In this document: positions 1 through 6,073 of the stretch, one piece after another
Layout of the letters: each line of letters begins with the position of its first letter
Numbering within the stretch: position 1 is the stretch's first letter
DNA from: an uncultured Flammeovirgaceae bacterium
Lineage (GTDB): Bacteria > Bacteroidota > Bacteroidia > Cytophagales > Cyclobacteriaceae
Reading direction: 5' to 3'
Length of the DNA stretch: 6,287 nt
NCBI GenBank assembly: GCA_946480685.1
Contig: CAMLLI010000283.1
Location: forward strand, 1 to 6,287
The notes under the pieces: model-generated
Databases searched by the model: none
What the model was told of the DNA's origin: nothing
What the model saw: the letters and a program-made list of their open reading frames with translations, nothing else
Program-made: the position numbers and the translations under genes

Positions 1-686
1 CACTTGTCTCCACTAATCCTTCACCGCTCGGCAATGGTAATGCCATTACCGTAGCAACCTTTAATGAACGGTATGATGAAAAGATCGGAGCAGACTTCTC
101 TGCCAGTATGGATTATACTGTATGGAGAAAAGTTTTTGTAAGCACCGGACTCGGTGTTAATTACAATCGCTTCAAGCGTGACGGCATGATTGTGGGACTT
201 GATGATTTTGCCAGTGGAAATTTTGGTTCTTATCCGATTAAATCTGGTGTACCCATCGGCTCTATTTATGGAACAACGTTAGAGCCTCGCCTTACTATAC
301 CACAGGGAAAGATGAATAATCTTGGTAAGACTGACCTGGTATATATACACCTTCCGCTGATGGCGGGGATCTCTTTATTAAAAGATAAACTTTTGGTGCG
401 TGCGGGCACAACCTTATCGACCCTGGTATATGCCTCTGAGTATGAATCGCGATACAACGCTTCTGATAATTCGCTTTATGAACATCGCAGTACAAGCAAA
501 GAAAAATATAACCAGTTGCTGGCAGGTGTCACGCTGAATGCCACCTATTATATTATCCCAGGGTTAGGTATTGATATCTCAGCTAACAAGTCGTTAACAC
601 CTATTTATGATCTGGATGACGAAGGAACCGAAAAGGCAAAAATGACCTTACTGTCGTTAGGATTATGTTACGCCATTGTTAAATAA
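1..686 (+). CDS. Outer-membrane beta-barrel protein, 5'-truncated by the window
   Basis: The reading frame is open from position 3 to the TAA at 684-686, so the gene begins upstream. The ATG at 108 is an internal Met in a continuous frame (residues LVSTNPSPLG precede it), not the likely start. About 227 residues are visible. They show an alternation typical of beta-barrels: short amphipathic strands rich in Tyr, Gly, Leu and Thr (KVFVSTGLGVNYNRF, LVYIHLPLMAGISLL, KLLVRAGTTLSTLVY, QLLAGVTLNATYYI, GLGIDISANKSL, MTLLSLGLCYAIV) separated by polar, charged loops. The last strand ends one residue from the C-terminus, as expected for outer-membrane insertion. This fits the broad family of Bacteroidetes outer-membrane beta-barrel proteins (PorT/OmpA-like barrels). 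No substrate or partner can be assigned, and any N-terminal domain lies outside the window. There is good confidence in the fold and none in a specific function. Confidence 0.75.
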   Translation, partial: LVSTNPSPLGNGNAITVATFNERYDEKIGADFSASMDYTVWRKVFVSTGLGVNYNRFKRDGMIVGLDDFASGNFGSYPIKSGVPIGSIYGTTLEPRLTIPQGKMNNLGKTDLVYIHLPLMAGISLLKDKLLVRAGTTLSTLVYASEYESRYNASDNSLYEHRSTSKEKYNQLLAGVTLNATYYIIPGLGIDISANKSLTPIYDLDDEGTEKAKMTLLSLGLCYAIVK

Positions 687-801
687 ACTTCGGAAAGTTG
701 ATACCGAACTAAAAAAAATGTCGTTTTGAGAGTCACTTTGTGATATTTAATAGTGTCAACGACCGATTTCTGGAAAATTTTCGTTTAGATTTGCCGGCAG
801 T
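687..801. other. Intergenic region with weak promoter-like boxes
   Basis: This 115-base AT-rich gap separates the barrel gene from the orphan ORF. A TTG at 698-700 lies 20 bases upstream of TCGTTTTG at 721-728. The second box matches the Bacteroidetes -7 consensus TAnnTTTG except at its second base, and the spacing is near that expected for the -33 TTG. The boxes lie 74 bases before the next ATG. With boxes this degenerate, chance is a real possibility. A short inverted repeat (TTCGG at 689-693, CCGAA at 704-708) is followed by an A-tract rather than a T-tract, so it is not a good + strand terminator. Confidence 0.2.
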
Positions 802-1152
802 ATGAAGAGTGAAATGGAGAAAATGAAGCCGATCGTTGGTCTTTTCCTGGAAGGACTGATGCTGGTATTTATTTTTGTTTACTCTCATAACACACTTGCT
901 ACAGACACACAAGACACACATGACTCTCCGCTGAAGAACGGATTTTCATTGCACGAAGTTGTGATTCGTTCGGGCTGGTCATCCGAGTCACTCAGTAAAA
1001 TAACTCCGCATTTACCCACCATACTATCTAATATATTCCCACCGGTATCCAGAGACAAAGCGAGTACATCTATAGCGATGTGTGATGCTCTTTCGGTAAA
1101 TTCATTTGAGCGAAATACATTCTATATTATAGCCTCGGATAACGTTCCGTAA
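802..1152 (+). CDS. Hypothetical small protein, possibly exported (orphan ORF)
   Basis: This is a 116-residue ORF that I do not recognise. Three in-frame ATGs are possible starts (802, 814, 823). The one at 823 puts a Lys directly before a hydrophobic stretch (GLFLEGLMLVFIFVYS) and would give a classic short signal peptide with possible cleavage after the TLA at residues 31-33 of the longest form; GGAG lies just upstream of it, though spaced rather close. The remaining ~80 residues are Ser/Thr-rich, show no repeats or known motif and have one Cys. The gene stands alone, 115 bases after the barrel gene and 106 bases before the DedA gene, all on the same strand. Its amino-acid mix is unremarkable. 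It could be a fast-evolving small secreted protein, a decayed remnant, or a chance ORF in a spacer. Confidence 0.4.
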   Translation: MKSEMEKMKPIVGLFLEGLMLVFIFVYSHNTLATDTQDTHDSPLKNGFSLHEVVIRSGWSSESLSKITPHLPTILSNIFPPVSRDKASTSIAMCDALSVNSFERNTFYIIASDNVP

Positions 1153-1258
1153 CCCCGATGGCCATTCTATTGTTGCGCTTTTGTAAAAAACATCTATTTC
1201 CAAACTGAAAACTTATATATTTAAAATTCTTTGGCTAACAAGTATTAGCTAAGTAGAT
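1153..1258. other. AT-rich leader of the DedA gene with a small hairpin next to the start
   Basis: This 106-base spacer has no gene. TTGGCTAA (1231-1238) and TTAGCTAA (1245-1252) can pair into an 8-bp stem containing one G-T pair, around a 6-base loop. The stem ends 6 bases before the ATG at 1259. There is no T-tract after it, so it is not a typical terminator. It could be a weak regulatory structure over the ribosome entry site, or chance in AT-rich DNA. Confidence 0.25.
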
Positions 1259-1900
1259 ATGATTTCAACGGCTTTTTTATTTGTAGATCTGTTTAATCCG
1301 GAAGAGATAATTAAGTGGGGTGGATTGGCTCTGCTTCTCTTTATTATTTTTGCCGAGACAGGTTTGTTCTTTGGTTTTTTTCTTCCGGGTGATTCACTAT
1401 TATTTATAGCGGGTATCTTAAGTGACACAGAATACTTATCTATAAATGTATGGTTACTAATTCTTCTCCTTGTTATATGTGCTGTAGCGGGAACATGCGT
1501 AGGCTATGCCTTTGGTCGCTGGGCTGAAAAATATCTGAAGAGGCGAAAGGAAAATTTCTTCTATAAGAAAAAATACATGGACATGGCGCAAGACTTTTAT
1601 TCGCGCTATGGAATGATGGCATTTATCTTGGGAAGATTTTTACCCATCGTTCGTACTTTCGTACCGATACTGGCGGGCATGGTACGAATCGATTTTGGAA
1701 AATTTTTCTTTTTCAATGTTGTAGGGGCTGCAATCTGGATTGTTGTCATGGTGTTATCCGGCTATTTGTTGGGGAATATGTTCCCTGCTATAACCGAGCA
1801 TCTTGAAATAATTGTCGCGGGAATGGTTTTACTCACAGCGATCCCGCTAATAATTTCATGGAGCCGAAACCGAAGTGTTGGAAAAAATGGAACAAACTAA
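1259..1900 (+). CDS. DedA family (SNARE-associated/VTT domain) inner-membrane protein
   Basis: The 213-residue protein is the usual DedA length. Hydrophobic segments lie at about 21-55, 63-85, 117-140, 147-172 and 183-200, with re-entrant-like stretches typical of the family. Hallmarks are visible: an acidic residue in FAETG (E33), the FLPGDSLLF motif (D45), and GRFLPIVRTFVP (R126, P129, R132) followed by AGM. In the E. coli members YqjA/YghB the equivalent two acidic and two arginine residues are essential. DedA proteins are linked to membrane lipid handling: undecaprenyl-phosphate recycling, phosphatidylethanolamine translocation, proton-motive-force balance and drug tolerance. Which lipid this one handles cannot be read from the sequence. 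The C-terminal tail from about 201 is basic and short. The start at 1259 is the first Met of the frame and precedes a normal N-terminus. The gene is probably monocistronic, since 107 bases separate it from exbB. Confidence 0.93.
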   Translation: MISTAFLFVDLFNPEEIIKWGGLALLLFIIFAETGLFFGFFLPGDSLLFIAGILSDTEYLSINVWLLILLLVICAVAGTCVGYAFGRWAEKYLKRRKENFFYKKKYMDMAQDFYSRYGMMAFILGRFLPIVRTFVPILAGMVRIDFGKFFFFNVVGAAIWIVVMVLSGYLLGNMFPAITEHLEIIVAGMVLLTAIPLIISWSRNRSVGKNGTN

Positions 1901-2007
1901 AAATTGAAAAAATAATTATTGTATTTCTGTGACTATTGCACACTATTTAAATTATTATAACACGCAAAATTTCCTAAACTAAAAACCATTAACAATTAAC
2001 ATTCACT
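1901..2007 (+). promoter_or_regulatory. Probable promoter/leader region of the exbB-tonB operon
   Basis: This 107-base, strongly AT-rich gap precedes the six-gene cluster and is the most likely place for its promoter. No box pair fits the Bacteroidetes consensus well: TATTTCTG at 1922-1929 matches TAnnTTTG at five of six positions, but the nearest upstream TTG (1904-1906) is only 15 bases away instead of about 19-21. Just before exbB there is a perfect tandem repeat ATTAACA-ATTAACA (1988-2001). An in-frame TAA at 1990-1992 fixes the exbB start downstream of it. AT-rich leaders without Shine-Dalgarno are normal in this phylum. No Fur-like or other known operator is obvious. Confidence 0.35.
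1988..2001 (+). repeat. Tandem repeat ATTAACA x2 before exbB
   Basis: Two perfect adjacent copies of a 7-base unit end 6 bases before the exbB start codon. In a leader this AT-rich it may be chance, or part of the translation-initiation region, where Bacteroidetes favour A/T-rich unstructured sequence. Confidence 0.5.
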
Positions 2008-2835
2008 ATGAAAACTACACAAACTTCTTCTTCTTCTTCTTTAGCTGAGAGCCTGAAGTCTGGATTTGCGGCATCTGTGATCCTGATCGAACTTTTTATA
2101 GGATTTCTTATCTGGAAATTTGTATTGGGTAACCCTGCAAACTTCGAAGGTGGCGATCCGGCATCTCACCCGCTGGAAGGAAACTTCTTAGGTATATTCT
2201 ATAAAGGAGGTTATCTGGTACCTCTCGCGATCGGTCTGTTGCTGATGGTTTTTACATTTGCTATCGAGCGTGCTTTCACAATCAGCCGCGCTAAAGGTAA
2301 AGGTAGTGTAAAGGCTTTCGTACAACGCATCCGCTTATTAGTAGCTGGTGGTAACATCTCTCAGGCTATTGCTGAGTGCGATAAGCAAAAAGGATCTGTA
2401 GCAAACGTAGTTAAAGCAGGTCTTTTGAAATACAACGAACTGGTTAACAACAATGCGATCGAGTCTGAAAAGAAAATTGCTTTGATTCAGAAAGATATCG
2501 AAGAAACAACTCAGCTTGAATTGCCAATGTTAGAGAAGAACCTGGTTATTCTTGCAACCATCGCTTCTATCGCGACACTGATTGGTCTGTTGGGAACTGT
2601 ATTGGGTATGATCACGGCCTTCGCTTCTATGGCACAAGCTGGTGCTCCTGACTCTGTAGGTCTTGCTAACGGTATCTCTGAAGCGCTTATTAATACAGCT
2701 CTTGGTATCGGTACATCTGCGGTAGCGATCATTTTCTATAACCTGTTCACAAGCAAAATCGATGCATTGACGTATGGTATCGATGAGGCTGGTTACAGCA
2801 TCGTGCAGAACTTCACTGCTACGCAAAAGCACTAA
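2008..2835 (+). CDS. exbB: ExbB / MotA-TolQ-ExbB proton channel family protein
   Basis: ExbB forms the pentameric inner-membrane stator that, with ExbD, uses proton flow to energise TonB. The 275-residue product has membrane segments at about 20-40, 70-90, 178-207 and 222-248. The first is an extra N-terminal helix compared with the three-helix E. coli ExbB. The family signature is clear: LLGTVLGMITAF (about 194-205) and GISEALINTALGI (about 222-234) line the conserved channel helices, and a charged cytoplasmic region (about 90-175) lies between helices 2 and 3. An in-frame stop at 1990-1992 and the fit of the N-terminus support the start at 2008. The N-terminus includes five Ser encoded by five identical TCT codons (2026-2040). 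It is the first gene of the cluster, 27 bases before exbD. The family call is firm; assignment to TonB rather than TolA rests on the neighbouring tonB. Confidence 0.95.
   Translation: MKTTQTSSSSSLAESLKSGFAASVILIELFIGFLIWKFVLGNPANFEGGDPASHPLEGNFLGIFYKGGYLVPLAIGLLLMVFTFAIERAFTISRAKGKGSVKAFVQRIRLLVAGGNISQAIAECDKQKGSVANVVKAGLLKYNELVNNNAIESEKKIALIQKDIEETTQLELPMLEKNLVILATIASIATLIGLLGTVLGMITAFASMAQAGAPDSVGLANGISEALINTALGIGTSAVAIIFYNLFTSKIDALTYGIDEAGYSIVQNFTATQKH
2026..2040 (+). repeat. TCT trinucleotide repeat (x5) inside exbB
   Basis: Five identical TCT codons encode Ser 7-11 of ExbB. Because the unit is a triplet, length changes would add or remove Ser without shifting the frame. The tract lies in the cytoplasmic N-terminal tail, ahead of the first membrane helix. 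Confidence 0.8.
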
Positions 2836-2862
2836 GAATTAAACTAAACGAATAAGTGACGT

Positions 2863-3462
2863 ATGGGAAAAGCAAAAGTACATAGGACATCTCCTTCATT
2901 GGATATGACGCCTATGGTGGATTTGGGCTTCCTGCTGGTAACATTCTTTATGTTGACAGCAACGGCTGCGCCTGATGAACCTGTGGCGGTGGACATGCCT
3001 TCGTCTGTTTCGGAAATCAAAATGCCAGAGACAGATATTCTCCTGATCACTGTGGCTGATGATGGAAAGGTGTTCTTCAACATGGATGGTAAATACAACC
3101 GCCAGGAATTGTTGAAGAGTATGGGCGAGCGCTACAACGTTCAGTTCTCTGATGAAGAGGTATCACGTTTCGCGGTAATGTCAACGTTCGGATTACCGAT
3201 CGGACAGTTGAAAGAGTTTATAAATCTGCCTCCGGATGAACGCAAGAAGGTTAACCAACCTGGTGTGCCGGTAGATTCATTGAACAATCAATTGAAAGAC
3301 TGGATCATCTTCTCGCGTATGGCTAATCCAAAACTTCGCATCGCGATCAAAGGTGATTCGGATACTAACTATCCGGTAGTTGAAAAAGTGATCAACACGC
3401 TGATTGATAATAAAGTCAATCGCTTCAACCTGATCACAAACATGGAAAGAAATCCTTCATAA
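2863..3462 (+). CDS. exbD: ExbD/TolR family biopolymer transport protein, copy 1 (long form)
   Basis: ExbD is the single-span partner that sits in the ExbB channel and couples protonation to TonB. Residues 13-35 carry the signature LDMTPMVDLGFLLVTFFML; D20 corresponds to the proton-binding Asp of E. coli ExbD (D25). Residues 1-12 are cytoplasmic and basic, the helix spans about 17-35, and the rest is periplasmic. At 199 residues it is clearly longer than E. coli ExbD (141). The extra length lies mid-domain (about 85-145), in a charged stretch including QFSDEEVSRF and LPPDERKKV. The C-terminal part (LRIAIKGDSDTNYPVVEKVINTL, split by me as 158-180) looks like the usual ExbD/TolR fold. It is 18 bases upstream of the second exbD. 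Long ExbD forms with such an insert occur in Bacteroidetes, so this is probably not a fusion. Confidence 0.93.
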   Translation: MGKAKVHRTSPSLDMTPMVDLGFLLVTFFMLTATAAPDEPVAVDMPSSVSEIKMPETDILLITVADDGKVFFNMDGKYNRQELLKSMGERYNVQFSDEEVSRFAVMSTFGLPIGQLKEFINLPPDERKKVNQPGVPVDSLNNQLKDWIIFSRMANPKLRIAIKGDSDTNYPVVEKVINTLIDNKVNRFNLITNMERNPS

Positions 3463-3480
3463 CATTAAACCCTACAAGAA

Positions 3481-3999
3481 ATGGCAGAAGTAAGTCAAGG
3501 CGGTGGCGGTGGTGGTCATAAAAAAGGTGGTAAAGTTAGAGCCAAGAAAGCGTCAACAAAGATTGATATGACGCCTATGGTGGACTTAGCCTTCTTATTG
3601 TTGACCTTCTTCATGCTCACCACGACTTTCAATAAGCCTCAGACCATGGAGATCACCATGCCTGAGAAACCCAAGGCGGAAGATAAGCTTCCGGAAGTGA
3701 ACGAAAAGAAAGTGGTTACGCTTGTTTTAGGAAAGAACGACAAGATATACTGGTACCACGGTATAACTGATCCTAAAATCGAGGTGACTGATTTTTCACC
3801 GAACGGAATCCGTAAAGTGTTGATGACACAGAACTCGCAGATCCCGGGCATGATTCTTCTGATTAAACCTTCTGAAGAATCGCGTTACAAGAATATGGTA
3901 GATATACTCGATGAGATGAATATCACCAACATGCAGCGTTATGCCCTGGTGCCGATCACACCAACGGATAAAGAACTCATAAAAGAATCTAATTTATGA
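3481..3999 (+). CDS. exbD: ExbD/TolR family biopolymer transport protein, copy 2
   Basis: This is a second ExbD of 172 residues. The signature KIDMTPMVDLAFLLLTFFML lies at about 27-46, with D35 as the expected proton-binding residue. The cytoplasmic N-terminus is unusual: a six-Gly run (7-12) then a Lys-rich stretch (HKKGGKVRAKKASTK), giving a flexible, strongly basic tail before the helix. The periplasmic part shares only the general layout with copy 1 and lacks its long middle insert, so the two are diverged paralogues rather than a recent duplication. Two different ExbD proteins next to one ExbB suggest a heterodimeric ExbD in the motor, which would be in line with the two ExbD helices seen inside the ExbB pentamer in other bacteria; the heterodimer is inference. 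Its TGA stop overlaps the tonB start in an ATGA. Confidence 0.93.
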   Translation: MAEVSQGGGGGGHKKGGKVRAKKASTKIDMTPMVDLAFLLLTFFMLTTTFNKPQTMEITMPEKPKAEDKLPEVNEKKVVTLVLGKNDKIYWYHGITDPKIEVTDFSPNGIRKVLMTQNSQIPGMILLIKPSEESRYKNMVDILDEMNITNMQRYALVPITPTDKELIKESNL

Positions 4000-4799
4000 A
4001 AGCAGAACAGTTAAAACCGCAGCGTTGGGAAGACATAGTCTTCGAATATCGCAACAAGGAGTATGGCGCGTATGAAAACCGCAGGTCTTACTCGAAGCAC
4101 GTAGTTCTTGCTGCTATCATAACCGTTCTATCGGCAGCGCTTGTATTAGCGTATCCTAAAATTGTGGAATGGATAAAAGGTCAGCAGGAAGAGGAAGCAC
4201 CGGTGTTGAAGACTGTAAAATATACAGACCTTGCACCGCCTCCACCAATTCAGAATACACCTCCGCCTCCACAGGTAAATATACCACCTCCGGTAAAGAC
4301 GATCATCAAGTATCTTCCACCGCAGGTAACGGATAAAGAAGTTGTAGAAGAAGAAGAAATGCCAACCATCGAAGAGGTAAAACAAAACGATGTAGGCTCA
4401 GAGAATATCGAAGGTACTGGTGAAGTAGTATTCGATGAACCTGTACAGGAGGTTGTTCAAGAAACAACAGAAGATGAAGACAAAATCTTCATGGTTGTTG
4501 AACAGCAGGCTGAGTATCCAGGTGGTCTTGAGTCAATGGCGAAATTCCTCCAGAAGAACGTTAAGTATCCTGCAGCAGCACGAAGAATGGGTATCGAAGG
4601 TTCGGTATTCGTGAGCTTCGTGGTAGACAAAGAAGGTAAGATCAGCGATCCTCAGGTAGTGAAAGGTATCAGCGCAGAGTGCGATAAAGAAGCGATCCGC
4701 GTTGTAAACCTGATGCCACCCTGGAAGCCTGGTAAGCAAAACGGCAGAGCTGTAAAATCGCGCTTCGTATTGCCTATCAAGTTTAAGCTGGCAAGCTAA
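3996..4799 (+). CDS. tonB: TonB energy transducer
   Basis: TonB spans the periplasm and passes energy from ExbB/ExbD to outer-membrane TonB-dependent transporters. The 267-residue product has, in order: a cytoplasmic N-terminus of about 34 residues with FEYRNKEYGAYENRRSYSK (16-34), a block typical of Bacteroidetes TonB; one membrane helix (about 36-53); a Pro-rich spacer (80-110, with PPPP runs); a strongly acidic linker (about 112-165); and a C-terminal TonB domain (about 170-266) including YPGG (174-177), the KYPAAARRMGIEGSVFVSF region (190-208) and MPPWKPGKQNGRAV (240-253). The last is the conserved W-P-G element of the family. The start overlaps exbD in ATGA, indicating translational coupling. 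The stop TAA overlaps the ATG of the next gene by one base. Confidence 0.96.
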   Translation: MKAEQLKPQRWEDIVFEYRNKEYGAYENRRSYSKHVVLAAIITVLSAALVLAYPKIVEWIKGQQEEEAPVLKTVKYTDLAPPPPIQNTPPPPQVNIPPPVKTIIKYLPPQVTDKEVVEEEEMPTIEEVKQNDVGSENIEGTGEVVFDEPVQEVVQETTEDEDKIFMVVEQQAEYPGGLESMAKFLQKNVKYPAAARRMGIEGSVFVSFVVDKEGKISDPQVVKGISAECDKEAIRVVNLMPPWKPGKQNGRAVKSRFVLPIKFKLAS

Positions 4800-5023
4800 T
4801 GGAAACAGAAACTGACGAGTATAAGGTGACTGGTATGGATATGGTCATCAAATACTTTGGACTAATTATGGCAGCGGCCTATATAGGTATAGGCGCTGCC
4901 CTGATTACTCGCCCTGATTTGATTAATATTAATGGAGCTTATGCTTTGCCTTTAGGAATTCTTCTTATTGCGTATGGTTTATTCAGAGCATTTAAAGTAT
5001 ACCAGCGATATTTTCAGAAGTAG
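4799..5023 (+). CDS. Small two-helix inner-membrane protein of the TonB cluster, function unknown
   Basis: This 74-residue protein has two clear membrane segments (about 18-37 and 46-65) joined by a short polar loop (TRPDLININGAY). An acidic N-terminus (METETDEY) and a basic C-terminus (FRAFKVYQRYFQK) surround them. By the positive-inside rule both ends lie in the cytoplasm and the loop in the periplasm, a hairpin topology. I do not recognise a named family. The gene is real by context: its ATG shares one base with the tonB stop and its stop lies 2 bases before the next start, so it is held tightly between two well-defined genes on the same strand. A role as accessory subunit or assembly factor of the ExbB-ExbD-TonB complex is possible but only suggested by position. 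Confidence 0.85.
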   Translation: METETDEYKVTGMDMVIKYFGLIMAAAYIGIGAALITRPDLININGAYALPLGILLIAYGLFRAFKVYQRYFQK

Positions 5024-5025
5024 AT

Positions 5026-5970
5026 ATGAAGATTGTTTTTCATAGTTTCATAATAGCATTATTCATAGTAATAGCTGGAGCCTGTACGCAGCGTGATAAA
5101 AAGGGAAAACCTTTGGATACGGCTACGTCAGGCTCCATCACTATTGCAGTAGATGAGTCTTTGAAACCTTTGTTCGACACAGAGGTCGATACATTTATGG
5201 GGCTCTACAAACGAGCCAATATTAAAGTGATCTATACTTCAGAGGCTGATGCCATGACTCAGCTTTTACTCGACAGTGTACGCCTCGCGGTTGTTACACG
5301 CAAGCTTGAGAACGAAGAGATAGAAACATTCAAGGCGCAAGCCATCAACAAACCTCGCCAGGTAACTGTGGCGAAGGAGGGAATAGCACTTATACTGAAT
5401 CGCGCGAACCAGGATACAACTATTACTATAGCACAGTTAAAAGATATACTGGCGGGCAAGATCAGCAAGTGGAATCAGCTTGATCCAAAAGGTAAAGCAA
5501 CCCCGATTGAAATTGTATTTGATCAGCCGACCTCAGGCATATTACGATATTTAAAAGACTCGCTGGCCATCGATTCATTGCCGGCAAACTGTTTTGCAGT
5601 CAACAATAATCCCGCAGTTGTGGATTATGTCACCAAAAAAGAAAATGCTCTTGGTCTGATCGGTGTAAGCTGGATCAGTGATGATGACGATTCTACGGCC
5701 AATGTATTTAAAAACACCGTGCGGATTGCCGAGCTTTCAAACGATGGTGTCGAATTTTTCAAGCCTTATCAGGCATATATTGCTCAAAAAAACTATCCTT
5801 TGGTGCGTGAGATAACGATAATCAGCAGAGAGACCCGCACAGGGCTGGGAAGTGGCTTTGTAGCCTTTGTAGCTGGAGAAAAAGGCCAGCGCATTATTCT
5901 AAAGGCAGGGCTTGTTCCAGTGACCATGCCGGTCAGGATTGTAGAAATTAATCGCCAACCACTATTTTAG
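5026..5970 (+). CDS. PstS-like substrate-binding lipoprotein (PBP superfamily)
   Basis: This 314-residue protein has an N-terminal lipoprotein signal: a hydrophobic stretch (7-18) then AGAC with the lipid-bearing Cys at 20. The mature part follows the two-lobed PstS-like binding-protein layout: SGSITIAVDESLKPLFD opens the first lobe (35-51), AVVTRKLENEE (88-98) and VAKEGIALILNR (115-126) match the family's crossover region, and LKDILAGKISKWNQL (138-152) is the very typical PstS-family segment 'L..I..G.I..W...'. It continues with the DQPTSGILRY block (166-175) and NALGLIGVSWI (207-217). In classical PstS the region near 166 has an Arg followed by SGT for phosphate binding. Here Asp-Gln-Pro-Thr-Ser-Gly stands instead, so phosphate as ligand is uncertain. 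AGAAG-like weak ribosome site AGAAG (5016-5020) precedes the start by 5 bases. No permease or ATPase gene is present in the window. Confidence 0.85.
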   Translation: MKIVFHSFIIALFIVIAGACTQRDKKGKPLDTATSGSITIAVDESLKPLFDTEVDTFMGLYKRANIKVIYTSEADAMTQLLLDSVRLAVVTRKLENEEIETFKAQAINKPRQVTVAKEGIALILNRANQDTTITIAQLKDILAGKISKWNQLDPKGKATPIEIVFDQPTSGILRYLKDSLAIDSLPANCFAVNNNPAVVDYVTKKENALGLIGVSWISDDDDSTANVFKNTVRIAELSNDGVEFFKPYQAYIAQKNYPLVREITIISRETRTGLGSGFVAFVAGEKGQRIILKAGLVPVTMPVRIVEINRQPLF

Positions 5971-6073
5971 CATTCAGATTGTCCGTAATTTCATTCTCCA
6001 ATGTCGCATACAACAGAGTAATGAGGTATGGCATCGTGTTTGTTTACGTAACATCTAAACTTAAAATAAACTC
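5971..6073. other. Intergenic spacer between the PstS-like gene and the next gene
   Basis: This 103-base spacer holds no gene and no stem followed by a T-tract, so I see no terminator for the upstream operon. TTACGTAA (6044-6051) is a perfect 8-base palindrome 22 bases before the next ATG and could be a binding site or chance. No convincing TAnnTTTG box with a paired TTG is visible, so whether the downstream gene is in the same transcript is open. Confidence 0.3.

Noticed and set aside
108..686. A complete 192-residue gene starting at 108
   Set aside because: The frame is open upstream to position 3 with barrel-like residues before the Met, so the gene is truncated by the window, not short.
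687..720. Stem TTCGG/CCGAA as a terminator for the barrel gene
   Set aside because: The stem is only 5 bp with a 10-base loop and is followed by A residues, not T, on the + strand.
733..921. 62-residue minus-strand ORF with several Cys near its start
   Set aside because: It has low-complexity, unlikely composition and no start signal; the Cys cluster arises from antisense reading of repeated ACAC bases at 901-920.
2530..2832. 100-residue minus-strand ORF
   Set aside because: It lies fully inside exbB, has Arg/Cys/Ser-rich composition with no domain, and the + strand gene is unmistakable.
4146..4385. 79-residue minus-strand ORF rich in Trp, Arg and Phe
   Set aside because: It is the antisense of the Pro-rich and acidic parts of tonB; the odd composition comes from CCA/CCT and GAA codons read backwards.
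2008..5970. A previously undescribed defence or mobile system built on the ExbB/TonB genes
   Set aside because: ExbB/ExbD-like motors occur in some defence systems, but here both ExbD copies, a full TonB with its C-terminal domain and no nuclease or effector domain point to ordinary outer-membrane transport energising.
5026..5970. A complete phosphate ABC import operon
   Set aside because: Only the binding-protein homologue is present; no permease, ATPase or PhoU gene follows within the window.
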